64,000 nucleotides of DNA from Pseudovirgaria hyperparasitica (taxonomy: Eukaryota > Ascomycota > Dothideomycetes > Acrospermales > Acrospermaceae). This document shows positions 36,978-51,379 of this stretch, piece by piece. The notes below the pieces were generated by a model. It was not told the DNA's origin, did not search any database, and saw only the letters and a list, made by a program, of their open reading frames with translations. Position numbers and translations under genes: made by a program. The stretch covers positions 1,633,446-1,697,445 of the forward strand of contig NW_022985549.1 of assembly GCF_010093815.1 (NCBI RefSeq). The letters run 5' to 3'. How positions within the stretch are numbered: position 1 is the stretch's first letter; each line of letters starts with the position of its first letter.

Positions 36978-37790
36978 ATGACTAAACCCTCTCCGCCGCA
37001 GGCCTCAAATCCAACTCATGCGTCCACAGCTCCACCCTCTGCCCATGCAGCCACAGATACGTCTCCCCAACCCCATTACTACTCATCGTCCTCCCCCGAT
37101 CCTGCCGCCACGCCATGCCCATCCCCAATCGCCCCATTCGCAATCGCATGCACAACATGCATGCACGCCCTTCTCACTGAAACTCGCGCGCCAGCGCCTG
37201 GCTCAACTGCCGCACCCCGGCCCGGCCCGCGCCATCCATAGCTCGCGTTACACCGCAGCGCGTCCCAGCGTGCCCGTGAAGATCAACGTCCCTTTCTTCG
37301 ACGGCGACGGCGCGCTAGCGTCCTGGAGTGTGGCTTCGCCGTGGTCGGCGAAGAAGCGTGCGAGGGGAGAGAGCTGTGCGAATTGGAAGGCGCTGCCGAT
37401 GTATTGTGTGATGCTGTCTGTGAAGTCGGCGTGTGTTTCCTGCGTGAAGGGTTTTTTTGGCGGGGTGTTTGGTGCTGTGGATTGCTATGTTGAGCTTTAG
37501 GCTGGTGAAGCTGGGGTGCGAGGAGATGCTGGCGAAGGTGTTAATACGGGATCGGACGGGGTTTGCTAGTGGATTGCAATATAGGTTTCTCAAGATGAGA
37601 AAAGCGAGGCCGTTCGGCGCCACATTATGGATCAGTTTTATGAGTTCGATTAGCTTGTGTTCACTGATCGGATGTTTCCAGTTCAAGTACCACGTATATG
37701 AAGTTTTCCTGGTTCTCATAACAGCAAGCTCCGATCATGACGTCGGAGGCCATGTGCATCATGCCCCTGAACGGTAGCGTGTTAGAACTA
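36978..37790 (-). pseudogene. Broken short-chain dehydrogenase/reductase (SDR)
   Basis: Reading the minus strand in three frames recovers pieces of one SDR in the right order: HNVAPNGLAF (like the NAG region), INTFAS, then KKGTLIFTGTLG, then AGRAGVRQLSQALAREF, FSEKGVHA and finally VHAIANGAIGDGH. These match the central strand, the active-site helix region and the C-terminal strand of fungal SDRs. The frame changes at least three times, stops follow GRAAV (near 37249) and AREFQ (near 37176), and the Tyr-x-x-x-Lys motif is not intact. No convincing Rossmann glycine motif or start remains at the 5' end. Introns alone cannot repair it because there are no splice signals at the breaks. A relic of a host enzyme gene is the simplest reading. 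Confidence 0.7.
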
Positions 37791-37865
37791 ACCGTCACAA
37801 TTGCAGCTTTGACGCTTTCGATCACACTTGGCATACCATACATACACTAGCTCTACTATCAACAA

Positions 37866-37983
37866 CCCTACTTCTACACAACCACAGCCCTACTTCTACA
37901 CAACCACAGCCCTACTTCTACACAACCACAGCCCTACTTCTACACAACCACAGCCCTACTTCTACACAACCACAGCCCTACTT

Positions 37984-37997
<14 letters not shown>
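37866..37997. repeat. 22-bp minisatellite, six perfect copies
   Basis: Six identical tandem units of CCCTACTTCTACACAACCAC plus AG start at 37866, 37888, 37910, 37932, 37954 and 37976. The last unit contains the stop codon of the sulfatase gene. There are no spacers, so this is not a CRISPR array. Confidence 0.97.
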
Positions 37998-40956
<2,959 letters not shown>

Positions 40957-43054
40957 TCAATATCTTGAATCATCAGACCTTGGCGTTGTCACCTGCAGCG
41001 TCAGTTTCGTCGGCTGATTTGAGCTCTCCAGAGCCTTTAGCACCTCTCCAAGCTGTTGGTCCGAGTCAATCGGGCTTTTCTGACCGGTCGCTTCATCCTC
41101 GACAAGATCGATGATGAAATCCGATTCGTCGAAGTCTTGAAAATTGCCTTTGCCTTGCAGTTCGACCATTCGCCTTTGTCGAAGCTCTCGCCGAAGCATT
41201 TGTAAATTGAAAGGCGGCTGCATTCGGATGATAGTAGTAAATTCGCCAGGGAACCGCGCTTTGATACGTGCGACTTGCATTGCACTGCTCGCTGATGATG
41301 CTGACGCTTGGGTTAAAGCGCTATTGTTGCGTAGCATTGGCGGTGGAACTGAGAGATCGGATTGATTCCGATAATGTTGCTGGTTGGACATGGACGATTG
41401 AGCGCGCTGATGGTTTGCTTGGTAGGCATAATCGCTGTTAGAATACTGTGACTGATCTCTGTAAATGTTGCCTTGAGAAGACTGCCTCGAACCGGGGTGA
41501 GAGGGATCTGACTGCTGTGACGCGCCAGAAAGCCTATAGGTGCTTTCATCTACTTCATAATCAGGGCCATCCCTTCCGCGAGGAACGAAAAAGTCTCGAA
41601 CTAGATTCGAATGCGTAATGTGCGTGCCTAATCGGAGAAGATTCTTGATGTACTCGTCAAGATTAGGGCGTCGCCCTTGAGTGATGTTTTCCGTGACGTA
41701 TGTAACCGGACCAGGCATGTACGGTAGCGATCGCTCGATTCCACTCACATTACCAGCTTCTACTGGGAATTCCTGGATGAGGTTGATCTGAAGATCGTAA
41801 AAATTTTGATATGTGCGGTGGAGCTTCATATGGGCGCCATTCTCTTCCATCTGGCATTTCACCACGAAGTAGAATGTTTCTTCTGACTCTGAGAAGCCAT
41901 ATTCTGGCACACACGCTCTTACAGGGGCAAGTGGACTCCCTCTTGGCGGCTGTTGTGATTGTTGAGAGAATGAACCAGGGCCACGGCTATGATTCTTTAC
42001 TTGATGTCAGTCATGTGCCAGTTCTTGTATCCGGAGTGGATGCTTACGTAGCTCCCGTTCGACTGGCTTTTGTTGCCAATACTCATGCGATCCATTCCTT
42101 GCTGTAGCGACTGTGCCGAGTTTGTCTCGAGCTTTCCTAGCGGAATGCTGCCATTTTTGTAGTCTGCGGCCATTCTTTTCCACTCCTCAACTCTTGGTAT
42201 GCCGGCTTCTTGTACAGCGACAGCAGGGTCTCCAAGAATGTTTCCTTTCATGTCTTTGAGTTGAATGAACGATACAGGTATTAAACCAGGCCCACCAAGT
42301 CTAGTAATGGGCTTCGCAACGAACCACTCCGGGTTGGACTGCGCAATCACGATGATGAATTCGCCAGCCTTGGCATCTAGTTCGTCCGGTCTTTCGGCTT
42401 TGAAATCGTAGATGACCTCGCCGTATAACATTGGTACGGCGCCCTTGCCCATAGTTTTGGACATTCTCATGGGTCGCATACCATCTTGCTCGGGTGGCTG
42501 CACGATCGCATTCGCAGGAGACCGCCCCTCGGCGTATCCAGAATCGTGCCCGGCGCTTGGTTGAGAAGGCATGGAATGTGTAGAGCCAGCGCTGTCGCGA
42601 ACTTGCTTCCCAACATCCTCAAAGTATTTGACAGGAACAAGTCCTCTTGTCTGTTGGAGTGGATTACATGCTTCATACCAGTCTGGATCGTCTTCGCGAC
42701 CTATGACGTGGAGGAAATCGCCCTGCGAAAAGCTGAGATATCCAGAGGAAGGATCATTCTCAGTAGATTTATAGTCGTAAAGTGCTTTAATAACCTATTG
42801 GAGTGACGCGATATGTTAGACCTTTGCGACTAGAATGGAAATAGCTACCTCTTCCAGATCGACTCGGAGCTTAATTGTACAGATGCATACCTTTTTAGGT
42901 GGTACGATGGCCAGAGGATCTTTCGCAGGTATTGATATGTGGTGGGGTTTCGTCTCCTTGTCGTTCTTCATCGACCTTCGAAACTGAGGGGCGCGTTAGA
43001 CTTTGTGACCCATCCTGGAGTACGGTCGTGATGGAGACGCACCTTGCCAATCAT
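40957..43054 (-). CDS. BEM1: BEM1/Scd2 polarity scaffold (SH3-SH3-PX-PB1)
   Basis: Scaffold that brings Cdc42, its exchange factor Cdc24 and PAK kinase together at sites of polarised growth, and in fungi also NADPH oxidase components. Four exons: 43054-43043, 42983-42891, 42794-42048 and 41994-40957 (629 aa). The first coding exon encodes only MIGK. SH3-1 (KVIKALYDY...LVPVKYFEDV) spans about residues 36-97 and SH3-2 (EVIYDFKAERPDELDAKAGE) about 165-225. The PX domain is at about 312-430 (LHRTYQNFYDLQINLIQEFP, RRPNLDEYIKNLL), and the C-terminal PB1 domain at about 520-620 (ARIKARFPGEFTTIIRM), expected to bind Cdc24. The third intron's acceptor is AAAG, chosen because the next AG gives an immediate stop. 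The domain order is diagnostic. Confidence 0.95.
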
Positions 43055-45042
43055 TTTTGAGGATGATTGCAGCTTCTGCTGCTGGTGTATAATGTCCGAG
43101 TAGTCAGCCACGTAGTAGCTGCGCTCGACCGACACGATATGTATTCTGTCGGTGGAAAGAGGAAAAGATTGAGGATGCGCGTTTCACTGAATGCTAGTGG
43201 TTGCACGAGCGCGATGTAAGAGCGATAGGCGCTTTGGACTTCCTCGAAATGTAGCGAAACAATGGCGATCAAGTGATGGGTTGGCGCCAAATGTTTCCCA
43301 AAGTGGCCAGTAGCCGATGGAGGTTTTCGTGGTGATGTAGTGGGTGCTTTTCGCTTTTCGGACAGTTGCAGCTCTTGCAGGGCTGTCGTGGAATAGGAAG
43401 TTGGAGGGAGGATTAGCAGTGTTCTCGTGGCAGCGACGGCGGAAATTGTAGTAAAGAAAGGCCCGAAGCGACAGATCAGATGCGAGATGTCGGGAAATGA
43501 GTTTCGAGAAGAATGGTAGTGAAGAATGGTAACTAGGGACCGAGGAGTAGCTTGGGCGTAGGCTTTGGGCTTGGGCCGTTGACGAAATGTGGGCGAGGGA
43601 TGGGACCGGTCGAGTGTCTAAAAGGATGTCTTAAATGATTGCGAGCGTTTAAACGCTGTCAGTGATTCTGCCGAGCGCAAGGCGAGTAATGACAGCCTGA
43701 CATGAAGAAGACAAGAAGAGAGAAGAAGAAGAAGAAGACGAAGAAGTTATGTATGCATGTCTGCAACACAAAGGCAAGTAAGTTACAGTGAGTGAAGTTG
43801 GTGAGTGGTGAGTGTGTGTGGTGGTGTGTTTTGGCAGAGGGGGCAGAGGCAGCGAAGAAGGCGGGGAGGGGAAGGGCTGGAGCCTTAGGCTGGCTTTGCT
43901 CTTTTGCTTGTTTTGTGCTTGCGCCACACCGTAACGCGTCCCTGCGGGCATTGTCTTGTGGTGTGTTTGTGTATTATTATTATTATTATGATTATTATTA
44001 TGATTATTATTATGATTATTATTATCATCTTCAATTTATCAATCTATCGGCCATCACATTGCATCTACACAGACAGCTGCCTTGTGGTCTTGTCTAAACC
44101 TGGTGACTGCTGCTATCCTCTGTCGTGAATCATCAATACTTCTTCCCCCCCCGCCATCCTCCATCATCCATTCCAGCTGCTTCACAGCCAATTTCCAGTA
44201 CAATCAAGGACCAAATCATTTGCACAATAATTAACCTCATACCTCAAAAGGTTGACGACCGCTACCAAGAAAGTCGTCGTACTCTTCTCGACGTCCGAGC
44301 TGCCCATTCGCGCCCTCATCACCTGATAACCACCAACCAAGCTCGTACGCGCCACTTACCCACTTTTATACATCCTATTTCTGCACCTATTATCTCATCA
44401 CGCAATCATCACAATTTACGATCTGTCGCAATCATAATGGTTTTGCATTTGGGCGTTGAGGCATATCTAAATATATAAGCTACATCGAGCCATGCCAAAA
44501 TACTGCCGTTCCTGTGCTGCTTGAAATCGAGGGAGGGATGCTTCCGCGCTGCATAGCTTGTGTAAATATTCGAGTTGACCTTGCTCGCCTGCCCGCCCTC
44601 TCCATGATTGTCGCTTCGCTCCTCCATAATTTTTAACAGTCACGACATATTGTGGTTAGTATTTCACAAGGGCATCATATGATATGAGAGTGCCGCATGT
44701 CTCAACCGGGGGAGGTTTGGGTCTTGTGTTGAACTGTCGATGCTGACCTCTTCTCACCGTCTTCAAAAATGATTGCCACAGGTCGTTGTTAGCGGATGCC
44801 GTCTTGTATCGTTCTCTGGACAACGTTCCATTGGTAGGGTGTTGGATGAGACGTCTTGTGACTCAGCACAGCTTTTACTTGTTCCGAGGACACACGTCGC
44901 AGTCCAGCGTAGGATGGCTCTCAGTCCGTTGGTCCGAATGCGCCAATAGCTAGGTCTATGGCCAAGGAATGCAGCAAAGCTTAGCAAGGACGTCGGAGTC
45001 AGCGTTCGCAGTCGTGAGGGCTGAGAAATCTACTCGGCTAGT
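43055..45042. other. Intergenic region between BEM1 and THP3
   Basis: No supported gene in 2 kb. Near 43715-43745 there is a GAA-rich run and at 43971-44028 the TTA/12-bp repeat. Frames found here are low-complexity. Confidence 0.55.
43971..44028. repeat. (ATT)n with higher-order 12-bp ATTATTATTATG unit
   Basis: A run of ATT triplets interrupted regularly by ATG, giving three 12-bp units followed by a variant ending in ATC. Confidence 0.95.
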
Positions 45043-46684
45043 TCATATCTGTCCCTTGATGTCTACCTTGCGGAAGGCAGCAGCTCGAGCGCTTTCGAAG
45101 AGCACTACGCCGAGTTTTGGGTTCACGCGGACCCCATCGCCCGTACCGGTGAACAGTCCGTCGCCGCCGAAATCGGAAATGAATTGTGCACACTCATGGT
45201 CTGACTCAAATCCGAGCTCTTCTGTGATGTATCGGATGCGCAGAGACGAGCCGTGCCTGAGACAAATTTGTTAGCTGTATGCATCACTAGCAGTATGCTA
45301 TGACATGAAACCTGACCCTTTCATTATATTTGCCATTGCTGCAAGCCGTTCTCGTTGGATGAACATGTCCATGAGATAAGCGCCCATGTTGGGAGTATCT
45401 AGATAGAGTTGAAAGAACTTATGGTAGTTGCCTAATGCTAGTGCAGAACGCACTTTGAGGGCATGTGCAACAGCGGGTTGCTGTTTGTCTGTAGCGGTTA
45501 GATCGGCCAGCACGTCGTTCATGCTGGTTCGATTGTTTGTGTGAATAAAGTAAAGAATACGGTAGGCCAAGAATTCAGGTGGATTGCCACCCAGGTTTTG
45601 CGAATACAGTGCGCGCAACTGCGTCTGACACTGATTATACTCACCCATGTCTCCCTTTTCTAGTGCGATGCGGGCATGGATCTCGTAAACGTTGACAGTA
45701 AATTCCTCTTTGATGTGCTGCACTGTCAGATCCTGGCGTAAGGACTTGAACTGGTCGCACACGTAGCCATAGTTGTTTTCTTCTTTCCACTTCTTCTTCA
45801 ACAGATCCAAGGTTTTTCTGAGGACAGGCAGTGGCCGAACAGCTTCAGGCTTTGGAGCTGATGTTAAACGAAGGTACCTCTTCTCCAATGTTTGGCATGT
45901 GCCTATCACGGGACCTTGAGGGACTATATCCGGATTGTTTTCCGCTCGTCTAGATTCAGATCCATCCGATGACCACGGCAATTTCCCGCTCTGGAAACGT
46001 TGCTTTCGTCGTTCGAGATCATTCTGGTACTTACTTGATTTATCATGGAGCTTTCGTTGGCGTTTGTCTAGACGATCGGCTTGCTCCTGCGTGGCAAAGG
46101 TCAAGCGATCCTCTAAAGGGTTCTGATTACTGGTTTGCCGCCATGGAGGAGGTGATCTTCGATCCTGTCCTTCTGAAAGAGCGTCATTGCTCTTCCGTTT
46201 ACGATCCGCGTTAGAGGTTAATGAGCTCCCTTGGCCATAGACTACGCTGTTTCTCGCCAACGCGAGTTTTCTGTCTTCCTGGATTAATTTCTGAGGTAAC
46301 GGTAGCTCAGCCCAGTTTGTAGTCAACAAAGTATCGGTCTCAGCAGCGTTGTTGATGATGCTTTTCAATTTCTTTTCGACTTCCTCTCGCTCTATACCGG
46401 GAATATACGCATCTGTGTCAAATGAACGCTGAACATAATCGCGAACGTCTTGTGACCATGTCATCTTGGCCCGAGGAACCGGTTTTGGTTCTGAGGATGC
46501 AGATAAGGACATCGAGTTCGTGGTGCTTGCCATGTGTGTATGTGTTATTGCTTGTGGCGCCTCAAAGCCTCTGCGGGCACCGACGGTGTTGTAGGCCGCT
46601 ATGATACGTTAGCTAAGTCTCTGAACAAGAAGACTTTGGAGCAACTGACTGTGCATCGTTTGAACTGGTTGTACCTGTCGCCAT
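45043..46684 (-). CDS. THP3: THP3-like SAC3/GANP family protein
   Basis: Relative of yeast Thp3 and human LENG8, SAC3/GANP-domain proteins linked to mRNA maturation and transcription elongation with a Csn12 partner. Exons 46684-46675, 46598-45317 and 45256-45043 give 501 aa. The first coding exon has ten bases (ATGGCGACAG); the join to AAYNTVGARRGFEAP is inferred from phase and splice sites, and a later ATG at 46533 (MASTTNSM) is the alternative. The N-terminal half is charged and disordered (KRQRKLHDKSSKYQNDLERR). The SAC3/GANP region runs from about residue 230: GTCQTLEKRYLRLTSAPKP, VRPLPVLRKTLDLLK, DQFKSLRQDLTVQHI, VYEIHARIALEKGD, EFLAYRILYFI. It ends with a winged-helix-like RIRYITEELGFES. 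It is divergent from the aminopeptidase gene. Confidence 0.9.
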
Positions 46685-47003
46685 GGAGGTAAAGACATTG
46701 TAAAGGAGTATCAGGGAAGTGGTAAGTAGAACAGGAAAAGCAAATGACGGGAGAAGACAAGCTAATGAGATCAGGGTATTCGGGCTTTCAAGCCAGTGGT
46801 GTATCTGTCTTGGAAGTCGCCTATACTATCGTAGCTTTGGATTGGTGATGAGTATGGAGTAGTTGGAAGGGGCGACAAGATCATGTAACGGGCACAAATG
46901 ACATGAAGGTACGCAAGTGCGAAGAACCCAGCTGGCTGGGGCGGAGCCGAGCGCCTGACTAATATCGGCTAGTCACCTGATTTCCTAAGCCGGCTATAAT
47001 CCT
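46685..47003. promoter_or_regulatory. Short divergent promoter between THP3 and the LTA4H-type aminopeptidase
   Basis: About 320 bp (or 500 bp if the aminopeptidase starts at 47184) separate two divergent starts; no TATA box is evident. Confidence 0.45.
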
Positions 47004-49162
47004 ATGGGCCAATCCAAGTCGACAAACATTACGCACCGTTCCCAAGTAGACAAATTGTTGAATAGTAACTGGGAACACATGACCACTCGACCTCTTTCAT
47101 GGTTCACGCGCCTCAATCCGCTTGCTATAATGACACGCAATCCCCCTGTAAGATCGGTGTCTCAGGCTCTGGCTTCTCGCTCGATGGCGACAACCGCTAA
47201 TGTGACCATCAACGCGCCCCGCGACCCCAACACATTGTCTAACTACAATGCTTGGTTGACTCGGCACACGAAGGCAAATTTTGAGATCGATTTTGTGAAG
47301 AAAATCCTTCGCGGAAACGTGGTGTTGAGTCTAGAAAGTTTGACGGAGAGGGAGAGTAAGGAGATTGTGCTTGATACAAGCTACCTTGACATTCAGGATG
47401 TACAGGTAGCCGGTATTCAGGTGGCATGGGATACAAAGAAGTGGACAGAGCCGTATGGCAGTCCATTGACAATCTCATTGAATGAAGGGGTCGGGCAAGG
47501 AGAGAGTATTGATGTTGACGTGAGTCCATCGATGGTATGCAATCACAGTGCTGATATTTGCATACAGATCACACTGAGTACGACTGAACAGTGCACGGCG
47601 CTGCAGTGGATGGAGCCTGAACAGACTTCGAATAAGAAGCATCCGTATATGTGTGAGAATCTCTGAAGAATCGATATGGTGATAAGAAAGCTAATAATAT
47701 GAAAGTCTCTCAATGCCAAGCCATTCATGCGAGGTCTGTGTATCCCTGCCAGGACACGCCAGATGTGAAGTCGACGTTCGAGTTCAACATCCGCTCTCGA
47801 CTTCCTGTTTTGGCTAGTGGTCTGGCTACAGGTTCAAAGGACTTTGCACCGGGGAAGAATGGCGAGTCTGGCACACTCGTGTACTCCTTCAAGCAAGATG
47901 TCCCAATGCCCAGCTACTTGTTTGCTATTGCCAGCGGAGACCTTGCAAGTGCTTCGATAGGACCGAGGAGTGTAGTGTGGACAGGTCCTGAGGAGCTTGT
48001 GGGCTGTAAGTGGGAGTTTGAAGGTGACATGGACAAATTTCTTGAAGCTGCAGAGAGTATCGTCTATCCATACGCTTGGGGGACATACAATGTGCTCGTG
48101 CTTCCCGCATCCTTCCCCTATGGCGGCATGGAGAATCCCATCTACACATTCGCGACACCAACAATTGTCAGTGGAGACAAGCAAAATATCGATGTCATCG
48201 CCCACGAGCTTTCGCACAGCTGGAGTGGTAACCTGGTAAGTAACGCATCATGGGAGCATTTTTGGCTTAATGAAGGCTGGACTACCTATCTCGAGCGCCG
48301 CATCCAAGCATACATCCACGGCGAGCCACACCGCGACTTCTCCGCTGTCATTGGATGGAAGGCGCTCACTGACTCCATCAACGACTACGGCGAAGACCAC
48401 GAGTTCACAAAGTTAATCGTCGACCTCAAAGGCAAAGATCCCGATGACGCATTCTCGTCCATTCCTTACGAGAAAGGGTTCATCTTCCTGTACTACCTGG
48501 AGAAGCTCATTGGCAAAAGCAAATGGGATAAATTCATTCCTCACTACTTCCAGACGTGGAAATACAAGTCAGTAGACTCATACGACTTCAAGGCCACGCT
48601 CCTCGACTTTTTCGCCTCCGACAAGGCTGCGGCCGCGAAACTTGACGAGGTTGATTGGGACTCATGGTTCTACAAGCCCGGATTTCCGCCCAAGCCAGAG
48701 TTCGACGATACACTTATCAAGTCGTGCCTCGAGCTGGCGGATAAATGGGAGTCGCGCTCGACCGGGAAGACCGACTTTACGCCTGCGGCAACAGACATCA
48801 AAGGTTGGGTCGGAAACCAAAGTGTTGTGTTCCTTGAGCGCGTACAACTGTTCCCCAAACCCTTGAAGGCAGGAGACATCGAGCTCATGGGTCAGGCATA
48901 TAGCTACGACAAGAGCCAGAACGCGGAACTTGTATCGAGATACTATGGGATTGGGCTGCAGGCGAAGGCAGAGGCCGTGTATCAGCCAACTGCAGACTTC
49001 TTGGGCCGTGTCGGAAGGATGAAGTTCGTCAGGCCTTTGTATAAAATGCTGAATGCATGCGATAGAAAGTTGGCAATCGCGACGTTTGAGAAGAACAAGA
49101 ACTTCTATCACCCGATTTGCAGGAGTATGGTCGAGAAAGATCTTTTCGGGAAGGACGCATAA
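47004..49162 (+). CDS. LAP2: Leukotriene A4 hydrolase/aminopeptidase (M1 family)
   Basis: Bifunctional zinc metallopeptidase/epoxide hydrolase of the M1 family; the yeast counterpart is LAP2. Exons 47004-47519, 47568-47652 and 47706-49162 give 685 aa. The peptide-binding motif is YGGMENP and the zinc site is HELSHSW, with the distal Glu in WLNEGWTTYLERR. The C-terminal LTA4H helical domain ends the protein (YKMLNACDRKLAIATFEKN). Four in-frame ATGs are possible at the 5' end. The one at 47184 (MATTANVTINAPRDPN) gives 625 aa, the normal family length. Starting further upstream adds a basic, hydroxylated stretch (TRPLSWFTRLNPLAIMTRN) that looks like a mitochondrial presequence. Dual targeting is an inference. 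Confidence 0.94.
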
Positions 49163-49415
49163 TCCGTAGAGAATCGCACCGACGTACAGCATATATCAGG
49201 CCAACAAAAGTCCTAGAAACGTATTTCGATATAACGTCTCGACACTTCCTTCGACAGTACACAGCACAGCCTAATTGACCTATGGACGTAGACGACGCTA
49301 ACTATGGATCACACCAGCAGCCTCAGGCCACCTCCGAACGCCTCGGCTCATGGGAATTAGCTGCCGACCAAGAGTTAGATAACATCCATAGGTCTTGCGC
49401 GCGTCCGCAACAGAC

Positions 49416-50041
49416 ATGTCGCCCACACACTTAGACAAACACATTCGCAAGATGACCTCCTCCAGTGACGACAACGATGCGCCCGATACGCCATTCGATC
49501 GAACAAAGCGCATTATGGACGCCATGTTGGCATACCGTGATGAAAATATCAACGTACGCCTGGATTTCCTCTGATGCCTACGCCTAGCATTCCAGCTATG
49601 GCCAAGCCTACTGACTAACTAGAGAGATGATAGTACTTTGACACTACAATGATGCGCAATCTTACCCTACTCACCGCCAGTGTTTCGCCCACTGATCCGA
49701 CACTCTCTACGCTCACATTTAGCCTCTACGTGCACCCTACTCTTTGTAACGGCATGGGAAATCTACACGGTGGCATGGTCGCGACTATCTTTGACATATG
49801 CACCAGTTTCTGTGTATATCCGGTGTGTCGCGAGGGCTTCTGGGACGGGGGACACGTTAGCAGGACGCTGAATTGTGTTTATTTGAGACCGGCACCGGCG
49901 GGAGAGGAGGTGAAGGTGGAGGCAGAGATTGTGCATTTGGGCAAGACGCAGGCGTTTTTTAGAGGAGTGATGAGGGACGCAAGAGAGAGGGTATTATATA
50001 CTTGTGAGCATAATAAGGCCAATGTCGCGCCGAAGTTGTAG
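49416..50041 (+). CDS. Hotdog-fold (PaaI/4HBT) thioesterase
   Basis: Probable acyl-CoA thioesterase of the 4HBT superfamily, similar to human THEM/ACOT13 types. Exons 49416-49553 and 49634-50041 give 181 aa. The hotdog core helix is present as GNLHGGMVATIFDICTSFCVY near residue 88, followed by strands LNCVYLRPAPAGEEVKVEAEIVHLGKT (abridged core LRPAPAGEEVKVEA). The Asp and Gly residues of the HGG..D active-site helix are intact. A downstream ATG at 49452 (MTSSSDDN) is an alternative start. The gene lies 250 bp after the aminopeptidase on the same strand and converges on the chromodomain gene. The natural substrate is unknown. Confidence 0.87.
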
Positions 50042-50320
50042 GCAGGAATAGGTGCACATAGACATAATGATAAACCGCACGCTTTGAATATAATTGGCAT
50101 AGAAGTTGAGCGATGTGACTAAGAGTCATCTGGATGAGACGTGTCTGCGCCCCTGAGATCCATACCTCTCCACCCAGCCCTACAATGAAATCGATCCGCA
50201 ATAAGCCCTTTACTCCCATGCTCATTCCCTCATAAACAGTGGCCCCATTCTTGTGATATATCTGGAAACGCCCATACCCCGCCTGCGCCCCCAGAAGATA
50301 TCAATACGAAGATAGATCTT

Positions 50321-51379
50321 TCAGCGTCTTGCAGATTTCAGACCAGCTCTCTTGCTTGCGCGTCCCTCTCGTGACTTAGCCATCCTGGCCTTCATATTGG
50401 CTTGTGTCTTGGTCGCTTCTTTCGTGACAGTCTTTGCAGCTACTGGTTTCTTGGCAGCTGCTGGACGTCCGCGCTTCTTCGCAATCGGGATGGTGGTGTC
50501 TGCTTTCTTCGTGGCTATACCTGCGGGGCGGCCTGCTTTCTTTGTGGCCGTGCCTACAGGGCGACCTCCTCTCTTCGCGTTGGAGCTTGTTGGGCGACCG
50601 CGGGACTTTGCACCAGTCGTCTTGGGACCAGCTGCCTTTGCATCTTTGGCCACCTTCTTCTGCTTCTTCTCCCATTCTTTGATTGCACCTACGTTTGCGT
50701 CATCCTTTGGGATCCAAGTTGGCTCGTAAGGCTTCTTAGTTTTGGGGTCTTTCCCAGCCCAGTCAACCTTGTATCCGTCGTCGTTCTCTTCGATGATAGC
50801 TTTGATCTCGTAGAAGCCGCTATGTTTCTTGGGAACCGGAGGTTTAAAGGCGATAGGTTCAAATCGCTCGGGTGCTTTGACGTTCCGGTGACTGGTTCGC
50901 TGAGCTACTGCGACTGGCTTTTGGATCTTAGAAACCTTAGAACCTTTGGGACGACCTGGGCCACGAGACTTGGTGACACCAGAGGGACGAGTCAGGGGAG
51001 CTGAGGCCTTTGCAGTTGGTGCGCGACCCCGTTGGATTGCAGTCTTCGGCGGTGGTTTAGGAGGAGCATCGCCATCAGGCTCTACCATCGGCGCAGGAAG
51101 AGCTGTCTCTGGTACTGTCTTGGGCAAAGGCTCGGCTGAGGATCTTGTCTCCAGAGGCGCAGGATCGGTGGGAACAGTACCAGAGGAGACTGAACTGGGT
51201 CGGAAAGGCGCGGCGAGCATATTGGAGACGGGCGCAGCAATATCTGCAACTTCAGATGCGAGCTCCGAGGAGAGTTCTGCGAAGTTCGGCATGTTTGTTG
51301 CAGGCAGCGACGGCTCTCTGCTCTTGCTGGTGCGACCTGGAGTGATCGCGTGAACGACAGAGTTGTAGAGGCTAGTCAT
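50321..51379 (-). CDS. Chromodomain protein with multiple AT-hooks
   Basis: Probable nuclear chromatin protein, 352 aa, one exon. Residues about 186-230 form a chromodomain (FYEIKAIIEENDDGYKVDW then KPYEPTWIPKDDAN). Aromatic residues at the cage positions (Y, W, W) are kept, so methyl-lysine binding is plausible. At least five AT-hook-like GRP cores surround it: GPGRPKGSK before the domain and SRGRPTS, RGGRPVG, KAGRPAG and KRGRPAA after it, embedded in a Lys/Ala-rich tail ending KSARR. The combination suggests a protein that binds both AT-rich DNA and marked histones. It is not HP1, because no chromoshadow domain is present. The name and specific mark are not known. The ATG at 51379 opens the frame; no upstream exon was found. 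Confidence 0.85.
   Translation of the reverse strand: MTSLYNSVVHAITPGRTSKSREPSLPATNMPNFAELSSELASEVADIAAPVSNMLAAPFRPSSVSSGTVPTDPAPLETRSSAEPLPKTVPETALPAPMVEPDGDAPPKPPPKTAIQRGRAPTAKASAPLTRPSGVTKSRGPGRPKGSKVSKIQKPVAVAQRTSHRNVKAPERFEPIAFKPPVPKKHSGFYEIKAIIEENDDGYKVDWAGKDPKTKKPYEPTWIPKDDANVGAIKEWEKKQKKVAKDAKAAGPKTTGAKSRGRPTSSNAKRGGRPVGTATKKAGRPAGIATKKADTTIPIAKKRGRPAAAKKPVAAKTVTKEATKTQANMKARMAKSREGRASKRAGLKSARR

Noticed and set aside
41000-41060. Possible extra 3' intron at the end of BEM1
   Set aside because: A frame change near LTLQ would give a different short C-terminus, but no paired acceptor is evident, so the continuous frame to 40957 was kept.
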